Part shown: positions 42,949 to 53,047 of the stretch, piece by piece
Numbering within the stretch: position 1 is the first letter of the stretch
Layout of the letters: each line of letters begins with the position of its first letter
NCBI GenBank assembly: GCA_963709875.1
Contig: CAVPYB010000005.1
Location: forward strand, 1-64,000
Length of the DNA stretch: 64,000 nucleotides
From: JAQBDA01 sp963709875
Lineage (GTDB): Bacteria; Chloroflexota; Anaerolineae; Anaerolineales; UBA4823
Direction of reading: 5' to 3'
The notes under the pieces: model-generated
Told to the model about the DNA's origin: nothing
The model's input: only the letters and a program-made list of their open reading frames with translations
Databases searched by the model: none
Position numbers and translations under genes: made by a program

Positions 42949-43452
42949 CTATTTGCACCACGGCTCGGATAACGGCCCGCCGAAGGTGCTCTCGACGATC
43001 TTCCAGTGCCGCCAGGGCACGTTCGAAGCCACCCCATCCAATGTGAGCTCCCCGGTATGCTGTGCGCCATCCGGGCAGGATATGGAGACCTGCGCCAGGA
43101 TGCGGGCGCGCCCCTCGGTATTTGTCTCGATCGCGGCGAGCTGCATGCCTTCGAGCTGGTAGGGCGTTCCCCACAGGCGGGAGAGACAGATCTCCGAGCA
43201 GCCGCTCTCGACGTTCATGTATTCCAGGTGGTGCCAGCAGGCCGCCGCGGCATCCGGGTCGCCGCGAGTGACAGCCAAGACATAGCTGGTGATGACGGTC
43301 TCGGGGCTGCGGTCAAAGCCGCCGGTGCAGGTGTCGTTGAATGCTGAATACACGCCGAATGCCAGGCAAGCCAGGACCAGCACAGCAACGGCAGCAATCG
43401 CGATCAACCGGCTGCGGCGGGCAGCCTGTTGGCGGTAATATGTGTCGGACAT
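42949..43452 (-). CDS. Single-pass membrane protein with NTF2-like extracellular domain (hypothetical)
   Basis: 167 residues. A basic start (QQAARRSRL) and one membrane helix (IAIAAVAVLVLACLAFGVYSAF), then a Cys-containing domain with SPETVITSYVLAVTRGDPDAAAACW, a pattern common to DUF4878/NTF2-like outer domains. Five cysteines in the outer domain could form disulfides. A perfect TATAAT ends exactly 6 bases before the ATG, so a leaderless transcript is likely. Function unknown. Confidence 0.7.
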   Translation of the reverse strand: MSDTYYRQQAARRSRLIAIAAVAVLVLACLAFGVYSAFNDTCTGGFDRSPETVITSYVLAVTRGDPDAAAACWHHLEYMNVESGCSEICLSRLWGTPYQLEGMQLAAIETNTEGRARILAQVSISCPDGAQHTGELTLDGVASNVPWRHWKIVESTFGGPLSEPWCK

Positions 43453-43458
43453 GTGATA

Positions 43459-43464
43459 ATTATA
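43459..43464 (-). promoter_or_regulatory. -10 box of the preceding minus-strand gene (42949-43452)
   Basis: TATAAT, 6 bases (TATCAC), then ATG on the minus strand. Confidence 0.6.
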
Positions 43465-43530
43465 GCAAAAGCTGCGGAATATTACAGTATGGGATGAGAC
43501 CCATCGCGCTGGATGACCGGGTTGTTAGGG

Positions 43531-43557
43531 TAGAGACGCCCCGCCGGGGCGTCTCTA
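43531..43557. repeat. Hairpin TAGAGACGCCCC (dispersed family)
   Basis: Perfect 12-bp stem with a GCC loop, 10 bases after the end of the metalloprotease gene on its downstream side. Same family as 25571-25599 and 28402-28428. Confidence 0.9.
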
Positions 43558-43567
43558 CCTGTGTTCG

Positions 43568-46500
43568 CTATCGGATGATCACCGGCAGGAAGATGGTGCC
43601 GGTATTGCCCAGACTGACAGGCACGCTGTGGATATCGCCCACGCTCAGGCTGACCGGAATGGTCACCGTCTGCATGGTCGTGGTGATGGTCAGCTTGGCG
43701 GCGTAGGTTGCGCCGCCTGCCAGCCCGGTAGGATTGGCGGACAGGGTCAGCGTAGAGGGGTCTCCGGACGAGGTTACCGTGCCGCTGGGGGCGCTCAGGC
43801 TCAGCCAGGCGGCGTCTTCGCTGGCGTTCCAATCCATGTTGCCGCTGCCGGCGTTGTTGATGCTGACATCGGCTGTCTCGCTGCCGGTCGAGCCGGCGTT
43901 GACGTGCCAGGAGACCGGCGATGGTCCGGCGGTCAGCGTCGGGCCGGGCAGGTCCAGGTCATCGTCCACATAGACGGTGATGGCAATGGTGGCAGTCTGA
44001 CCCTTGCTGTTGGTGGCCTTCAAGGTGATCAGGTTGGCGCCCACCGGGAGAGCATCCAGTGAGAGCAGCGCTCCGCTGCCGAGCAGGTTGTTCCCGGCAT
44101 CCCACCAGGACAGCCCGGCGTTCGCCACCGTGCCATCCTGAGCATCCAACGCCATGCCGCTGAAATTGACCAGCTGTCCGTAATGGATCTGCAAGCCGTC
44201 CTGCGGGGTGAGGATAAAGGGGATGGGCGGCTTGTTCGCCATCACGAAGCTCGGGCTGTCGGCGTAGGCGCTGTTGGCCCCATCGCTGGCGATTAGGCGC
44301 AGGATTGCCGTGCCGCTGCCGCCCAGCATAGCCGTATCGATCTGCGTGCTGCTGCCGCTGAGACCGGCGGTGACGGGATGGAAGCTGACGCCATTGTCCT
44401 TGCTGTACGCCACCTCGAAGGTCAGCGCATCGCCATCCGGATCGCTGGCGCTCCACGCCAGCGTGACCAGTCCTTCAACCGGGTTCGAGGCGCCTTGCAG
44501 GTGTACGTTGCTGACCGAAGGCGGGTTGGCGCTGACCGGCTGGCTGGCGATCACAGAGCCGTCGCCGTTATACACGATCTGCACTACCCGCGTCCCGGGG
44601 ACGAAGTCCACCACTACCCCGAAGCCCAGCAGGCCGGTGTCATAATTTAGCTCGGGGGTGAAATCGTAATACGCCAACAGGGAGTTATCGTTGTCTAGCA
44701 GGTGCAGGCTATAATCACCCGGGAGCATTCCGGGAACGTTCACCACGCTGTCCAGGCGGCTGAGGTAGGAAAAACCGGCTGCGTGCGTATCCGGGTTGAT
44801 CACTCCGGCCGCGGCCAGGTAATCCCCGACCTGCGGGGCGCTGATTCGCTGCCAGAGCGCTGGGGTTAGCGATCATGTTGTTGTACATGGCGGTATAGGT
44901 GTAATCGCTGATCCACTGGCTGTTGCAGTAGCTCATCACGTCATTCCAGGTGTCGCTGGGCAGCACGGCGCGCTGGATGCCGAAATAGGGATCGCCAACG
45001 TCGAAGCCTTCCATGCTGTCGTCAGCCGGGCCGATCGGCGCCCTGGAGGTGGAGGTGTTGCCGTAGGGGTAGCCCGGATCGCTGCGGCTGTGACCGCAGT
45101 TCTCGGATGTATTTTTGGTGGCAGGGTTATCCGACCCGGCGTTGGGATGAGCGCGACCCAGCGAGTGACCGATCTCGTGGGCGGCGTACCAGTCGGCGTA
45201 GGAGCCATCCGTATCCCAGCCCTGACCCAGGCAGAAGAACTGCCCGGGCGTGCCCGCAGGACCGACCGAGGTCTTGCTGTACATAGCCTGACCACGCGGG
45301 AAGTTGTTCGAAGCGTCGGAGATCATGCCGTAGTAAAAGGCGTTGGCTTTCAGACCGACGTTGAGCAGACCCATGATGGTCCGGATGCGGTAGCTGTAAA
45401 GCAACCCGTTGGTGAATCAGGCTGGCACACAGGGCCGGGTCGTCGTTCTTGCCGGAGTAAAATAGCTTGCAGATCGGGTTGGACTGGTTGACCAGCCCTC
45501 CCAACCAGGTGCCGCCGTTGACGTCCCACAGGCGCGGCTTGAAGTTCTCGCCGACTGCCCCGCCGATCGGGTAGGCGCGCATGATCCAGGAATAGGTCTT
45601 GACCACGTCATCGATATAGCGCGGCGTGTAAGTCGTGCCGCCGATCTTGTAGTTCAGGTTGAAGAACTCTACTGACAGGGTGGGAGAGTTCTGGAAATTA
45701 AACGTCTGCGTTAGGTTGTTGTCTGCGTAATTGGGTTCCAGCGGAACCTTGTAGGGGTTCATCTCGAAGCGCAGCTGCAGGCTGGGGTTCTGCGTCCAGG
45801 ACCAGGGCAGCTCGAAGAGGAAGCTCTGGTCGATGTCGTCTTTGTCCGGGTTCTGGCGCACGGTGAGCTTTGTGCCGGCGGGGTTGACCGGCTGCAGCGG
45901 GTTGCCGCCCAGTGCGGGTGCGGTCAGCCGGGCGCCGACCCCGGAGACGGCATCCCCAGCAGAGCGCACGAAGACGCGCACAAAGGTGCGCTTGCCCTTG
46001 ACCAGCAGCACGCTGTTGCTAAGGTTCTGAATGCCCTGGGTGATCTCCATGCCGGTGACGTACATATTGACCATCGGCAGGGCGGAAGCGTTGTTGGGCA
46101 GGCGCTGGACCTTGCTATCCTCGTGCCAGAAGATGAAGGTGCCATTGGTTTTCAGATTGGAGGGTCCACCGAAGATGGTTGGGCTGGAGGTGTAGAGAGA
46201 ATCGGCTGCCCCGCCGCTGCGCCAGGTGCGCTGTACCACGGTCACGTAAGAATTGAAGCACGGCTGCGGGCTGCAGGCGATGGTGCGGCGCTCCAGGAAG
46301 TACAGGTTGAAGAAATCGGTCGCCAGCGAGACCATGGTGGCAGTATTATCCACGCTGGTGTAGATCGGAGCCCCCAGCGAGCCGGTCTTGTTATTGTAGA
46401 CGCGGATGTCATCGCCCATCCCAACGTACACGTTATCCGAGTAGTAGCACTGGAAGGGGTTGATCGTGCAGAAGATCAGCCGGTTGCCCTCCGGGAAGTA

Positions 46501-47196
46501 GCCGTTGACACCGCTTGCGACGATGCTGACCGGCCCGCTTACGCCGGGCTCGATGCGGTACAGGGTGGTTCCGACCAGATAGTAAACGTACTTGCCGTCG
46601 TACTGCAGGTTGGAGGCGTAGTTGCCCGGGGTTGCAAGGAAGACACGCGCGTTGTTGTCCTTGCGCACGTAATAGACCTGGGTGTTGCTGCCGCCGATAT
46701 TGGTCGAGATGACGAAGATCTTGTCGCCGCCATCCACCACCTCGCCGGGTGCGTCCACCAATGCATTCATCAGCACCGGCACATCCCCCGGGTTGGCGTC
46801 GGTGGACAGCTTCACCAGCCCGACCGGGTCCAGCCAGTACAGGAACGTACCATCCGAGACGATATTGGAGAGGATCTCGCCCTGGGCGCAGTCGCGCAGC
46901 TTATAGTACAGCGTGCGCGTCGTACTGCCGTAGCTGGCCACCCGGCGCACCATCTCGGGATACTGCACCTGCGGCTCCTCCTCACCGGTCGGCGGGCAAG
47001 GGGGGACGCCCGTGTGCCAGAAGACTTTGGGTTCTTTCAAGGTGTAGGAGGTGACGCCGGAGGCGACCAGCGCGGTGGGAATATCGGTGGGCGCCTCATC
47101 CTGGGCGCGTGCCGGCTGGGAGGCGGGCTGAATCCCGGAGAGGAAGAGACTGATGAGGATCAGAACGGTGAACGTGCGGATAAGCAGCCTTCGCAT
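43568..47196 (-). CDS. Secreted zincin-type metalloprotease with C-terminal Ig/BACON-like domains (two frameshifts)
   Basis: Start at 47196 (AGGAGG upstream) with signal peptide LLIRTFTVLILISLFLSG. The N-terminal 400 residues look like a degenerate propeller (TFLYWLDPVGLVKLS, KIFVISTNIGG). A beta domain follows (MEITQGIQNLSNSVLLVKGKRTFVRVFV), then the protease with DWYAAHEIGHSLGRAH, the HExxHxxGxxH zinc motif. C-terminal Ig/PKD-like and BACON-like domains (AAWLSLSAPSGTV) end in GTIFLPVIIR. Homology changes frame near 45412 and near 44845, so two indels. Reconstructed length is about 1,200 residues. A paralogue lies at 47808-51323. Confidence 0.85.
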
Positions 47197-47807
47197 GGGA
47201 GTCCCTCCTGAGTCAATTGGGAGATGGATTAGTAATGGTCGTTGGTTGCTCCCCCCGGTGGCGGGTAACTTGCGACGATGTTCCTGTGGATTGAGTGTAG
47301 CATTGATTTTGCCGCGTTGCAATAGGCAATCTAGGTGAAATTTGGCGGATTAATCCGGCGTTGCGGACGGCGATCTCTCCACCATACAGGTGGTGACTGT
47401 TAAGGGGATTTCACAAGCAGTTAATCTTTCCTTATTGATTTTAAGCTAAAGATTGTCTATACTATCTATAAGGTCAGCATTCTGACCTTCGAGTGCCGCA
47501 GCAGGTGGGTCCTCGGGCATTCGTGAATACATCCCCAGTTAGCAATTAAGGAGGGCAGCCAGCGGAAGTATTCAAAGACATGAAGAACTAAATCTAGTCG
47601 GTCGCAGCAAACGGATCAGAAGTGACACTCATCCTGCGCGCACGCTCAACTTGCTTCGTCGGGCTGGTGCCCTCCTCGCAATGACGGAAAGTCAATGACT
47701 GGTAGTCACTAGGATGGGTCCGCAGGGTTCACAGTCTTTCCAGATGGGCGATCGCTGCGCGCAATCCATTGAACATATTCTCTCAGCCAATGCCAAAGGA
47801 GGCTCAC
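47197..47807. other. Divergent intergenic region between the two metalloprotease genes
   Basis: About 610 bases with ribosome binding sites at both ends (AGGAGG near 47200 on the minus strand, AAAGGAGG at 47795-47802). It contains a hairpin AAGGTCAG-4-CTGACCTT (47471-47490) and the GCGAGGAG repeat at 47651-47686. No gene was seen; promoters for both genes must lie here. Confidence 0.6.
47651..47686. repeat. Dispersed CATTGCGAGGAGGGC repeat
   Basis: Read on the minus strand: CATTGCGAGGAGGGCACCAG followed by CCCGACGAAGCAA. A second copy with two differences is at 63248-63283 on the plus strand. Confidence 0.75.
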
Positions 47808-50800
47808 ATGCTGTTTAGAATCCGATCGATCACCCTACACCCCACATGGCGCGTCTGCCTGGCGTGCCGGTCTCACCCTGCTGCTGCTGGCGGCCCTGCT
47901 CTCCCCGCAAGCCGGCGCCCTGGTGCAGGCCTCACCAGTCCTGCAGGAGCCAGTGCCGGAGCCACCCGCGCAGCCGCAGTTCATCGAGGCCCCCGGCGAC
48001 CACCTGGTCACCAATATCAGCCTAAGCCCGGACTCACCCAATATCTTCCGGACAAACCAGGACATCAACCTGACCTTCGACTACATCACCAACCAGGTAG
48101 GTGGGGTGCGTATCTGGGTGCGACCGTTCACCAACGGCGCCCTGACCCCCAACTACACCGCCCACGCCTCACAGCTATACCCGCTGGGCAGTGGGCAGGG
48201 CAGCGGTTATTTCTCCATCTCAACCGGCACCGTGGTGGTGGACGAGATCCGCATCCAGATGTGGAACGACGGCCAGACCACATTGCTGTTCGAGGCTTTC
48301 CTGCCGGTGTACCTGCTGTTCAGCGATGCGGCTGATCTGGTTTCGAATATCAACCTGACACCGGATACGCCGGACGTCCTGGCGCTGAATCAGAATGTGG
48401 ACCTGACCTTCGATTACCGCACCCGCCAGGTGGGCGGAGTGCGCATCTGGGCGCGGCCGTTCACCAACGGGCAGCTTTCACCCAGTTATGCCGCTCACGG
48501 CTCGCCGGTCTATCCCATCGGCGGTGGGAGCGGCTCGGGCAACTTCACCATTACCAATGGGCAGCCGGTGGTGGACCAGATCCGCATCCAGATGTGGGAT
48601 GACGACCAGACCACACTGCTCTTCGAGGCCTTCCTGCCGGTGTACTACCGCTTCCTTGGCCAGACCAACCGGGTTACGTACATCGAGTTCAACCGCGATA
48701 CCCCCAATATCTTCAAGTACAGCGAGGATGCCAACCTGACCTTCAACTATAACCACAGCATCAAAGCCGGGGTGCGCATCTGGGCGCGGCCGTTCAGCGG
48801 GGCGAACCTATCGCCGAACTACGCCGCGCACGGCTCGCCGGTCTACCCGGCTGGCTCAGGGGTCGGCAGCGGCAGCTTCCGGCTGACCGCCGGTCCGGTG
48901 GTTGTGGACAAGGTACGCATCCAGATGTGGGATGACGGCCAGACCACGCTGCTCTTCGAGGCCTTCCTGCCGGTGTACATGTTGTGGGCAGGCGCCGGAC
49001 CGCCGCCGGGTCCGGATATGCAGGTCAATTCCATCGAGGTCACCCAGGCGATACAGGACCTGAACAACAGCGTCGATCTGGTGGCGGGCAAGAAGACCTA
49101 CGTACGGGTGCACGCCAACTCGCCGGCCAACGTACGCGGACGTCTTCGCCACGCTGTCCGGCAGGCGCGGCTTCACCAGCCTGACCCCAGTGCTCAACCC
49201 GGGCAACCCCGGCAGCGACATCACCGTGCGCACCGCGCCCGACCGCGGCCAGATCAACGACAGCTTCTGGTACGAGCTGCCATCCAGCTGGACGACCGCT
49301 GGCAACCTGACCCTGACCGCCAAGCTAGACCCTAACGGGGCCAAGTTTGACCCCAATACCACCAACAACTCCAAAGCTGTGACGGTCAATTTCAAGACCA
49401 CGCCGCCGCTGCGCCTGCGCATCGTCAACGTGCGCTACACCTCCGGAGGGACCACCTACCTGGCAGTCCAACTTCCACCTGAATGCGCTCGAATCCTGGC
49501 TGCGGCGAGCATACCCGATCAACAGCCTGCAGGTGACGCGCCAGACCTACACTTACCCGACCAACGGTCTGCCGAACGTGGACACGCTGCACGGCTAGCT
49601 GGCGCTGGGCAAGATCTGCTCCGCATCTTGTTCTCCGGCGAGGACGCCGCGTGTGGTGTACTATGGCGTGGTGGATGACGGCGGCGGCTTCATGCGCGGC
49701 AAGGCGCTGGATATCCCCAGCACCATCGCCGCCGGACCCTCGGGCACGTGATAACTGGGGTTGGGATTACGACGGCTCGTACAACGACTGGTACGGCGGG
49801 CACGAGATCGGCCACACGCGCAACCGCTACCACGCCGAATTCTGCGGGGCGGGCGGAGGCGCAGCCTACCCGTACACCAGCGGGCGCATCAGCCCTGCCA
49901 CCGAGCGGCAACACCGCCATCTACGGCTTCGACATCACCACCCGGGCTATCTACGGGCCTACATGGAAGGACGTGATGACCTACTGCGACAACCAGTGGG
50001 TCTCGGACTTCACCTACGAAGGCATCCGCAGCTACCTGGTGGGGGTCGGCGAGCAGGCTGAGGCGGTCCAGACCGTCACTGCGGATGAGTACCTGGCGGT
50101 GGTGGGATCGGCCAGACCTGGCGGACAACAGCGCCAATATGGACGACGCGTACCTGATCAGCCAGACGGCTACCGTGCCGCTGCCCGACCCGGGAGATTG
50201 GACGATTGCCCTGGTGGATGCGGCTGACAGCGACCTGGCGACCTACCCGTTCGAGCCGGACGAGCTGACGGACGGCGAAGAGAACCCGACCCGCCCGGCG
50301 ATCATCGCCGAGATCGTGCCCTGGTCTACTGGCACGGCTAAGGTGGAGATCCGCTACCAGGGTCAGGTGAAGGACTCGCGCAGCGTCAGCGCCAACGCCC
50401 CGACTGTGACGATGGACACGCCCACGGCAGGTCACCTGCTGGCGGATGGACCGTTCACGGCTTCCTGGAGCGGCAGCGACCTGGACGGCGACGCACTGAC
50501 CTACAGCCTGCTGTACAGCAATGACGGCGGGACAAACTGGCAGACCCTGGCAACCGGCCTGACAGAGCAGCAGCTCGAGCTGAACACCGACAACCTGCCG
50601 GGCGGCTCGGGGATGCTGCGGGTGCTGGCATCGGACGGCGTTGCTGAGCGGTCAGGACACCAGCGGCGGCCTTCAGCGTGCCGCTGCACGCCCCGACTGT
50701 CGATCTCGTACTGCCGGAAGATGGGCAGGTGTTCTACCCGACCCAGGATGTCGCCCTGCAGGGAACAGCCTACGACCTGGAAGACGGCATGCCGGAGGAC

Positions 50801-51323
50801 GCGGCTTACGAGTGGGATTCCAGCATTAACGGAGTCCTGGGCAGTGGAGCATCGCTGAACACCAGCATCCTGGCGACAGGCGTGCACACCATCACGCTGA
50901 CCGTGACCGACAGCGACGCAATGACCGGCAAGGCTCACGTGCATGATCGAGATCGCCGAGGAAGACGCACCTGAAGCGAGCAACCTGCAATCCGCTCCCA
51001 ACCTGGTGTATGCGGTGGCAGGCTTCAACAGCCCGACACAGCCGTACTCGACCACCCTGCGCAGCTCGAGCGAGACCGAGCTCGACTGGACCGCCAGCGA
51101 GAGCATCCCCTGGCTGTCCCTGGTCTCGAACGCCGGGACGACGCCCTCTGAGCTGATGCTAACCATCGACCCGAGCGGTCTGGGGATTGGGCTGCACCTG
51201 GGGGTAATCACGATCAGCTCCCCGCAGGCAGCCAACAGCCCGTTCGAGCTACCGGTGACGCTGGAGATCACCGGTAATGCGGTGTTCATGCCGATCATCC
51301 CGGAGGACCAGCTGAGCCCGTAA
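47808..51323 (+). pseudogene. Paralogous secreted zincin metalloprotease with many frameshifts
   Basis: ATG at 47808 with AAAGGAGG upstream. A frame change near 47868 restores a signal peptide (LTLLLLAALLSPQAGA). Three tandem units of about 115-125 residues follow (NINLTPDTPDVLALNQNVDLTFDY, GVRIWARPFTNG, TTLLFEAFLPVY), then MQVNSIEVTQAIQDLNNSVDLVAGKKTYVRV as in the paralogue. Further frame changes occur near 49140, 49470, 49600-49740 (several), 49905, 50105, 50640 and 50945. The protease motif GGHEIGHTRNRYH and Ig/BACON-like domains are kept, and it ends NAVFMPIIPEDQLSP. Motifs are intact between breaks, so it is either a young pseudogene or badly sequenced. Confidence 0.8.
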
Positions 51324-51443
51324 ACAAGGGGGATGGCTCAACCCCCTGATCCTGTATGACGAACAACGGTGCGGCGCACGCAAGACATGCGCCGCACCTG
51401 TATTTTTGCCACGATTGTCACAAAAAATGGTTAGAACAAATGT

Positions 51444-51472
51444 TTGACAAATACGACCAACTTGGTTAGAAT
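51444..51472 (+). promoter_or_regulatory. Strong sigma-70-type promoter
   Basis: TTGACA (51444-51449), 17 bases, TAGAAT (51467-51472). It drives the BNR-repeat gene at 51546. The palindrome at 51511-51529 lies in the 5' untranslated region. Confidence 0.8.
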
Positions 51473-51510
51473 AGGGGTGTCAAAGCTTCAAAAAGTATCA
51501 TGATTTCAAT

Positions 51511-51529
51511 GTAGGACAATTTGCCCTAC
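51511..51529. repeat. Short palindrome GTAGG-9-CCTAC
   Basis: GTAGGACAATTTGCCCTAC shares its first 15 bases with the palindrome at 12786-12812. Both lie in the leader region of a gene. Confidence 0.6.
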
Positions 51530-51545
51530 CATAATGGAGACTAAC

Positions 51546-52667
51546 ATGTCTGGAGTTGGAGTACGGGTACTGGTTGGCACGCGCAAAGGCGCGTTCATTC
51601 TGACCGCGGACGGTAAGCGCGATCAGTGGGATATCAGCGGACCGCATTTCCCGGGTTGGGAGATCTACCATATCAAGGGCTCGCCGGCTGACCCAAACCG
51701 GCTGTTCGCTTCGCAGTCCAGCGGCTGGTTCGGGCAGGTGATGCACCGCTCGAATGACGGCGGTAAATCCTGGGAGACGGTGGGCAACGAGTTTGCTTAC
51801 GAAGGCGTCCCGGGTACACACCAATGGTACGATGGCACGCAGCATCCCTGGGAGTTCACCCGTGTGTGGTTCCTTGAGCCGTCACCGGACGACCCGGATG
51901 CGGTCTACGCCGGGGTGGAAGACGCGGCCATCTTCCAAACACGCGACGGTGGGCAGAGCTGGCAGGAGCTGCCTGGACTGCGCAGCGCTCGCGGGGAGCT
52001 GTGGCAGCCGGGTGGGGGCGGGATGTGCCTGCACACGATCCTGCTGGACACCGCTAACCCGCGGCGCATCTACACCGCCATCTCGGCTGCTGGCGCTTTC
52101 CGCAGCGATGACGGCGGAACTTCCTGGAAGCCGATCAACCGCGGACTGAAATCCGATTTCGAGCTGCCGGATCCCGACGCCGAGGTCGGGCACTGCGTAC
52201 ACAGCATCGCCATGCACCCGGAGCGCCCGGAGGTGCTCTTCATGCAGAAGCACTGGGATGTGATGCGCAGCGACAATGCCGGCGAATCGTGGTACGAGAT
52301 CAGCGGGGACCTGCCGAGCGATTTCGGCTTCCCGATCGCGGTGCATGCCCACGAGCCGGATACTGTGTATGTCGTTCCGATCAAGAGTGACTCGGAGCAC
52401 TACCCGCCGGAAGGCAAGCTGCGCGTTTACCGCAGCCGTACAGGAGGCAACGAGTGGCAGGAGCTCACCAAGGGGCTGCCACAGAAAGATTGTTACGTCA
52501 ACGTGCTGCGCAGCACGCTGGCGGTCGATTCGCTCGACCCGTGCGGGCTGTATTTCGGCACCACGGGCGGGCAGGTGTACGCCTCGTCCGATTCAGGTGA
52601 CAGCTGGCAGGCAGTTGTGCGAGACCTGCCCGCTGTTCTGTCGGTCGAAGTGCAGACGCTGCCATGA
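51546..52667 (+). CDS. BNR/sialidase-fold repeat protein
   Basis: 373 residues, no signal peptide. Repeated Asp-box motifs are clear: SNDGGKSWETV, TRDGGQSWQEL, SDDGGTSWKPI, SDNAGESWYEI, SDSGDSWQAV, as in the sialidase-like/VPS10-type propellers. The opening VLVGTRKGAFILTADGKRDQW and the closing LYFGTTGGQVYASSD are typical of a widely found conserved family. GGAG (51536-51539) lies before the ATG at 51546; an ATG at 51534 lacks one. The stop overlaps the next gene (ATGA). Confidence 0.85.
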   Translation: MSGVGVRVLVGTRKGAFILTADGKRDQWDISGPHFPGWEIYHIKGSPADPNRLFASQSSGWFGQVMHRSNDGGKSWETVGNEFAYEGVPGTHQWYDGTQHPWEFTRVWFLEPSPDDPDAVYAGVEDAAIFQTRDGGQSWQELPGLRSARGELWQPGGGGMCLHTILLDTANPRRIYTAISAAGAFRSDDGGTSWKPINRGLKSDFELPDPDAEVGHCVHSIAMHPERPEVLFMQKHWDVMRSDNAGESWYEISGDLPSDFGFPIAVHAHEPDTVYVVPIKSDSEHYPPEGKLRVYRSRTGGNEWQELTKGLPQKDCYVNVLRSTLAVDSLDPCGLYFGTTGGQVYASSDSGDSWQAVVRDLPAVLSVEVQTLP

Positions 52668-52960
52668 TCCGAGTGGTGCTGCCCACGCACCTGTGGCGTC
52701 TGGCGGGAGTGGAGCGCGAGGTTGAGGTCCAGGTGGATGGGCCGGTGACGATCGCGGCGGTTCTGGATGCGCTGGAAGCCAGCTACCCTGCCCTGCGCGG
52801 CACGATCCGCGACAACAGCACCAAAGAGCGCCGGGCATTCATCCGCTTCTTCACCTGCCAGGAGGACTGGTCGCACGAGCCGCCGGAGACATTGCTGCCC
52901 GAGGCGGTCGCAGAAGGCAGAGAGCCGCTGCGCGTGGTAGGTGCGATGGCGGGAGGCTAA
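52664..52960 (+). CDS. MoaD/ThiS-like ubiquitin-fold protein
   Basis: 98 residues ending in Gly-Gly (VVGAMAGG), the group that is adenylated or thiocarboxylated in MoaD and ThiS. The fold pattern is VVLPTHLWRLAG, EVQVDGPVTIAAVLDALEASYPALRGTI, PLRVVGAMAGG. It overlaps the BNR-repeat gene by 4 bases (ATGA), so the two are translationally coupled. It may be a sulfur carrier or conjugated to a partner; no MoeB/ThiF gene is nearby. Confidence 0.8.
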   Translation: MIRVVLPTHLWRLAGVEREVEVQVDGPVTIAAVLDALEASYPALRGTIRDNSTKERRAFIRFFTCQEDWSHEPPETLLPEAVAEGREPLRVVGAMAGG

Positions 52961-53047
52961 ACACATTTATTTGCCAGACTGGCAGGTATTTACCAGTATA
53001 GGTGGCTCACACAGCAGACCCCTGTTTGTGTATGGAGTAACTAAGTA

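Noticed and set aside
46123..47211. Long plus-strand ORF of 362 codons opposite the metalloprotease
   Set aside because: It is the antisense shadow of a GC-rich gene; the minus strand has a signal peptide, zinc motif and ribosome binding site, while this frame has none.
47197..47807. tRNA or small RNA gene in the long divergent gap
   Set aside because: I found no cloverleaf, T-loop sequence or terminator pair; only a short hairpin and a dispersed repeat.
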